Positions 61,355 through 64,000 of a stretch of 64,000 nucleotides of DNA are shown here, piece by piece. The number at the start of each line of letters is the position of its first letter. Within the stretch, counting starts at the first letter, position 1. A program made the translations under genes and the position numbers. The stretch is taken from positions 57,896 to 121,895 of the forward strand of contig NZ_JAIUIE010000013.1 of NCBI RefSeq assembly GCF_020165495.1. The letters are read 5' to 3'. A model generated the notes under the pieces. That model saw only the letters and a list, made by a program, of their open reading frames with translations. It searched no databases and was not told the origin of the DNA. The stretch is from Mesorhizobium sp. BR1-1-16 (GTDB taxonomy: Bacteria; Pseudomonadota; Alphaproteobacteria; Rhizobiales; Kaistiaceae).

Positions 61355-62751
61355 TCAGGGCCTCCGCTATCGAAACCGAGCCGCAGTCTGGCCTCGGCAC
61401 CGCCCGCCTTGGTCCGGCTGAAGGCGAACTGGCCGCCGAGGCTCTCGACCCGCTTCTTGAGGCCGGTCAGGCCGAGGCCGGCGCGCCGCTCCGCCGCGAG
61501 GCTCGGCAGGGCCGTGCCGGCAGCGTTGGCGACGATGATCGAGAGGCCGTCGCCATCGAGGGCTGCGTCGACGGACTGGCCGGCACCTCCTGCATGGCGC
61601 CAGGCATTGTTCAGCGTTTCCTGCACGAAGCGATAGGCGCAGATGCCGATCGATTGCGGCAGGCGCCGATCATCGCCGGAAAAGCGGATGGCGACCTCCG
61701 TCCCGGTGCGCAGGCGATGCGCATTGGCGACGCGGCCGATGATGTCGGCGATGGTCAGCGGGTCGATTTCCGGCAGCGAAAGATCGCTGCAGAGGTCGCG
61801 GATCTCGCGCATCGCGTCGGACAGCGCCCCGCGGACCGCGGTGAGTTCGGCCTGGCGCGCCGCCGGATCGCTGGCAGCGACCGCCGAATCGAGCCTGAGC
61901 GCAGCGAGGCCGATCAATTGCGCCGGGCCGTCATGCAGGTCGGCGCTGACCCGGCGCAACAGGCGCTCGTTGAGTTCGCTGACGCCGCGCGCCGCGCGCT
62001 CGATATCGAGCCGCAGCTGGCGGTTCTGGGTCGCGACCCGTTCCGTTTCGGCGATGCGGGTTTCGAGCGCCCGCTGCTGCTCGGCGATCAGCATGCTGCC
62101 GCGATGGACGATGCCGAAGAGGCTGGCGCCGATGCCGAGCGTGACGAGGGCGACGATGACCCAGGCCTGGACGCGGGTCTCGGCGAGCGTGCCGTCGAGG
62201 GCCGAGGCGTTCTCGTAGAACTCGACCACACCAAGGATCTTGCCGGAGAAAGCCTGTCGCAGCGGGCTGTAGATCTCGAGAAGCGGCACGTCCTTCGAGC
62301 GCTCGGAAGCGTTCTCCGCGTCGCCTAGATGGTCGAACTCCGCCACTAGCCGGCCGGCCAGCGCCGCCGTCAAACTGTCGGTCGGCGGGAAGGTCTTGCC
62401 GATCAGCGCAGCGTCGTCGGAATAGGCGACGCGTCCGTCCGGCTTCCAGATCTTGACCGCGACGACGCGCTGGCCGAGCGCGCTGCCGGACAGCATCTCC
62501 TCGATGGCGCGGATCGGGCCGATCGAAAGTGTGTCTGCGGTCTCGAGCTCCTGCGCGAGCGGGGCGATGAAGCTGTCCATGAACAGCGCCGTGGCGCTGG
62601 CCGTGTTGTCGATGACGCCCTGCTCGATGCGCTGGCTGACAAAGCTGCCGATGACGAGCATGGCAAGCAACATGACGCCACCGCCGGCGAGCGCAAAGCG
62701 CCTCGACAGGTCATAGGGCTTCGGTCCGGCGCCGTTGCTGTGGTCAGCCAT
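61351..62751 (-). CDS. Sensor histidine kinase, HisKA_3 type
   Basis: A 466-residue membrane kinase of the NarX/LuxR-partner group. Two membrane segments bracket a sensory domain: FALAGGGVMLLAMLVIGSFV near residue 25 and AWVIVALVTLGIGASLFGIV near residue 200. A coiled linker follows (AEQQRALETRIAETERVATQ), then the HisKA_3 phospho-acceptor His in SADLHDGPAQLIG near residue 275, and an HATPase domain with FVQETLNNAWRHAG and GLGLTGLKKRVESLG. The extracellular signal is unknown. Confidence 0.93.
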   Translation of the reverse strand: MADHSNGAGPKPYDLSRRFALAGGGVMLLAMLVIGSFVSQRIEQGVIDNTASATALFMDSFIAPLAQELETADTLSIGPIRAIEEMLSGSALGQRVVAVKIWKPDGRVAYSDDAALIGKTFPPTDSLTAALAGRLVAEFDHLGDAENASERSKDVPLLEIYSPLRQAFSGKILGVVEFYENASALDGTLAETRVQAWVIVALVTLGIGASLFGIVHRGSMLIAEQQRALETRIAETERVATQNRQLRLDIERAARGVSELNERLLRRVSADLHDGPAQLIGLAALRLDSAVAASDPAARQAELTAVRGALSDAMREIRDLCSDLSLPEIDPLTIADIIGRVANAHRLRTGTEVAIRFSGDDRRLPQSIGICAYRFVQETLNNAWRHAGGAGQSVDAALDGDGLSIIVANAAGTALPSLAAERRAGLGLTGLKKRVESLGGQFAFSRTKAGGAEARLRLGFDSGGPE

Positions 62752-62790
62752 GGCGGCGAAGTTACAGAGAAAGGCGGCGTCCCGACAGCC

Positions 62791-62802
62791 GGACCAAGGT
62801 CC
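62791..62802. promoter_or_regulatory. Candidate response-regulator site 2
   Basis: GGACCAAGGTCC has perfect five-base arms, GGACC and GGTCC. It lies 40 bases before the sensor-kinase start codon, which would fit autoregulation of the two-component operon. It shares 11 bases, GACCAAGGTCC, with the site at 59962. Confidence 0.5.
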
Positions 62803-62941
62803 GAACTGGCTGCGGCGAGGGCCGGGCCCGGCGCGCCGCGCGCCCTCGTCGGTACGCTGAGCGGCTCGATCATCCTCGGCGTGCTTTAGTCCGTCCTGGT
62901 TCCCGCGCGTGTTGACCGGTCGCCTGAAGACGCGAGAGCCG

Positions 62942-63775
62942 CTATTCGGCAGCGATGCGCAGTGCCGGATCGGCGACCTCTTCGGTGATCACCTCAAACC
63001 GGCTCAGATTATGCGGCCCGAAGCTGTGCAGCATCGGAATGTCGGCGGCATCGCGACCCCGCGCCACGGTGATGCGTCCGATGCGAGGCGTGTTGTGGCG
63101 CGCATCGAACAGGTACCACTGGTCGCCGATATAGGCTTCGAACCAGGCATTGAAGTCCATCGGGCTCGGATTGAACGGCACGCCGATATCGCCGAGATAG
63201 CCGTTGCAATAGCGCGCGGGAATATTGAGCGCACGGCACAGCGCGACAGCAAGATGAGTGAAGTCGCGGCAGACTCCGACGCGCTCCTGATAGGCCTCGG
63301 CGGCCGTGCGGGTCGTACGGGCATAGCCATAGCCGAAGGTCAGATGCGAATGGACGAAGTCGCAGACAGCCTGCACGCGCGCCCAGCCACCCTCGATCTG
63401 GCCGAACAGCCGCCAAGCTTCGTTGCCGAGAAGGTCGGTCTCGCAATAGCGACTGCCTAGCAGGAAGGGGAGGACTTCGGTTGGCAGTTCCCCCGCGGGA
63501 ACCTGGCGGGCAGCCGGCGCCCACGGATCTGTATAGCCAGTATCGTAAATCGTCCCGACGCTTTCGAGGGATACGATGCCGGGTTCGGCCTCGATGCGGC
63601 GCCTCGTATTGCCGAACGCGTCGTTGAAGACCTGGAAGCTGACGCCGCTGCCATCCATTCGCCAATCCTCATCGATGACGTCGGTGCGCCGTTCGGCTAC
63701 GAGATCCATCGCCGTGAGAATTGTCATCGGCTGGAAAACGTCGAATTCGATGCGGTATCCGTAACGGATGAACAT
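62942..63775 (-). CDS. Transglutaminase-like family protein
   Basis: A 277-residue protein of the transglutaminase/protease-like superfamily. The N-terminal beta-rich part (YGYRIEFDVFQPMTILTAMD) is followed by the cysteine motif ERVGVCRDFTHLAVALCRAL near residue 170. The position of the catalytic His (H-A-W in canonical enzymes) reads MDFNAWFEAY, with Asn; the Asp is kept in LFDARHN. It might be a weak or altered catalyst, though some close relatives may share this change. ATG 63775 begins MFIRYGYRIEF. Confidence 0.88.
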   Translation of the reverse strand: MFIRYGYRIEFDVFQPMTILTAMDLVAERRTDVIDEDWRMDGSGVSFQVFNDAFGNTRRRIEAEPGIVSLESVGTIYDTGYTDPWAPAARQVPAGELPTEVLPFLLGSRYCETDLLGNEAWRLFGQIEGGWARVQAVCDFVHSHLTFGYGYARTTRTAAEAYQERVGVCRDFTHLAVALCRALNIPARYCNGYLGDIGVPFNPSPMDFNAWFEAYIGDQWYLFDARHNTPRIGRITVARGRDAADIPMLHSFGPHNLSRFEVITEEVADPALRIAAE

Positions 63776-63877
63776 TGGTCGGAACCTCAGCTATGAGGTC
63801 GATCAACTCGCGATGTCCCCGACAGTTCCAGCCAGCCGCCGGCGGGCCGGGGCTGCGCCATGCAAGGATGACAGATC

Positions 63878-64000
63878 ATGCTGACGATACATAACCCGGA
63901 TGACGTGCTGCCGGTTGTCGGGCCGCTCAGCTGGGGGCTCGAAATGCCTCAGCCGAAGCGGTTCCTTTTCATATCCGGGCAGGTTGGCGCGGCAGTGGAT
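63878..64000 (+). CDS. RidA-like protein, cut by the window edge
   Basis: The first 41 residues of a probable RidA/YjgF-family protein. The tract YSWGVEV-like LSWGLEMPQPKRFLFISGQV matches the conserved N-terminal region of RidA-like imine/enamine deaminases. AAGGA precedes ATG 63878. It is divergent from the transglutaminase-like gene. Confidence 0.7.
   Translation, partial: MLTIHNPDDVLPVVGPLSWGLEMPQPKRFLFISGQVGAAVD

Overview
The window is a high-GC, densely coded stretch of an alphaproteobacterial chromosome, most probably order Hyphomicrobiales (Rhizobiales). Three things point there: many ABC uptake systems beside Gfo/Idh/MocA oxidoreductases, a DUF1127 gene followed by CCUCCUCCC-loop hairpin RNAs, and a CIO-type cytochrome bd oxidase. 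I cannot name a genus. I saw no rRNA, tRNA, insertion sequence, phage or CRISPR array, and codon usage looks even throughout, so this reads as native chromosome rich in catabolic functions.

Layout. 1-9172: a sugar locus in two divergent arms around a TetR-type regulator. The minus arm holds a binding protein, two permeases and two Gfo/Idh oxidoreductases. The plus arm holds an oxidoreductase, a TIM-barrel isomerase, another oxidoreductase and a KdgF-like cupin. Matching TGTAACCAA operators lie before both arms. 9234-9512: a DUF1127 gene with two anti-Shine-Dalgarno-loop hairpins and a terminator. 9614-16448: a minus-strand operon with a nitrate/taurine/NMT1-type ABC transporter, a GlcG/HbpS-like protein, a nucleoside hydrolase, a metallo-beta-lactamase-fold hydrolase and a gamma-glutamyltransferase-like protein. 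17083-22714: a LacI-type regulator divergent from a sugar ABC transporter and a GH172 (DUF2961) glycosidase, with two LacI-type operators between them. 22797-26521: an MFS exporter, an aldo/keto reductase, a two-TM channel-like protein with an altered filter, and a DUF1223 protein. 26680-30080: an exported Met-rich pentapeptide-repeat protein, a cytochrome b, a molybdopterin oxidoreductase and exported MsrA and MsrB.

30195-43168: a peptide and imino-acid locus. It has a 978-residue fusion of the three subunits of a hydroxyproline/opine-type dehydrogenase, a DHDPS-family aldolase, an M20 peptidase, a complete dipeptide/oligopeptide ABC transporter and an M24 Xaa-Pro-type peptidase. Together these suggest uptake of proline- or hydroxyproline-containing peptides and degradation of the released imino acid. 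43171-52084: central carbohydrate metabolism (GlpD, ROK-type glucokinase, GH15 glucosidase, G6P dehydrogenase, HAD phosphatase, GT4 glycosyltransferase). 52113-56141: a stress and DNA-integrity group (lone receiver, KGG-repeat protein, DUF72, UdgX, topoisomerase IB). 56217-64000: DoxX, cytochrome bd oxidase, two low-complexity exported proteins, a NarL-type two-component system, a transglutaminase-like protein and the start of a RidA-like gene.

The signals I rate highest are the DUF1127-linked hairpin RNAs, the Met-rich protein inside a periplasmic methionine-sulfoxide repair cluster, the triple-fusion dehydrogenase in a prolyl-peptide locus, and the operator pairs that tie regulators to their neighbours. 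Positions and motifs were read directly from sequence. Family assignments are by recognition, with no database search.
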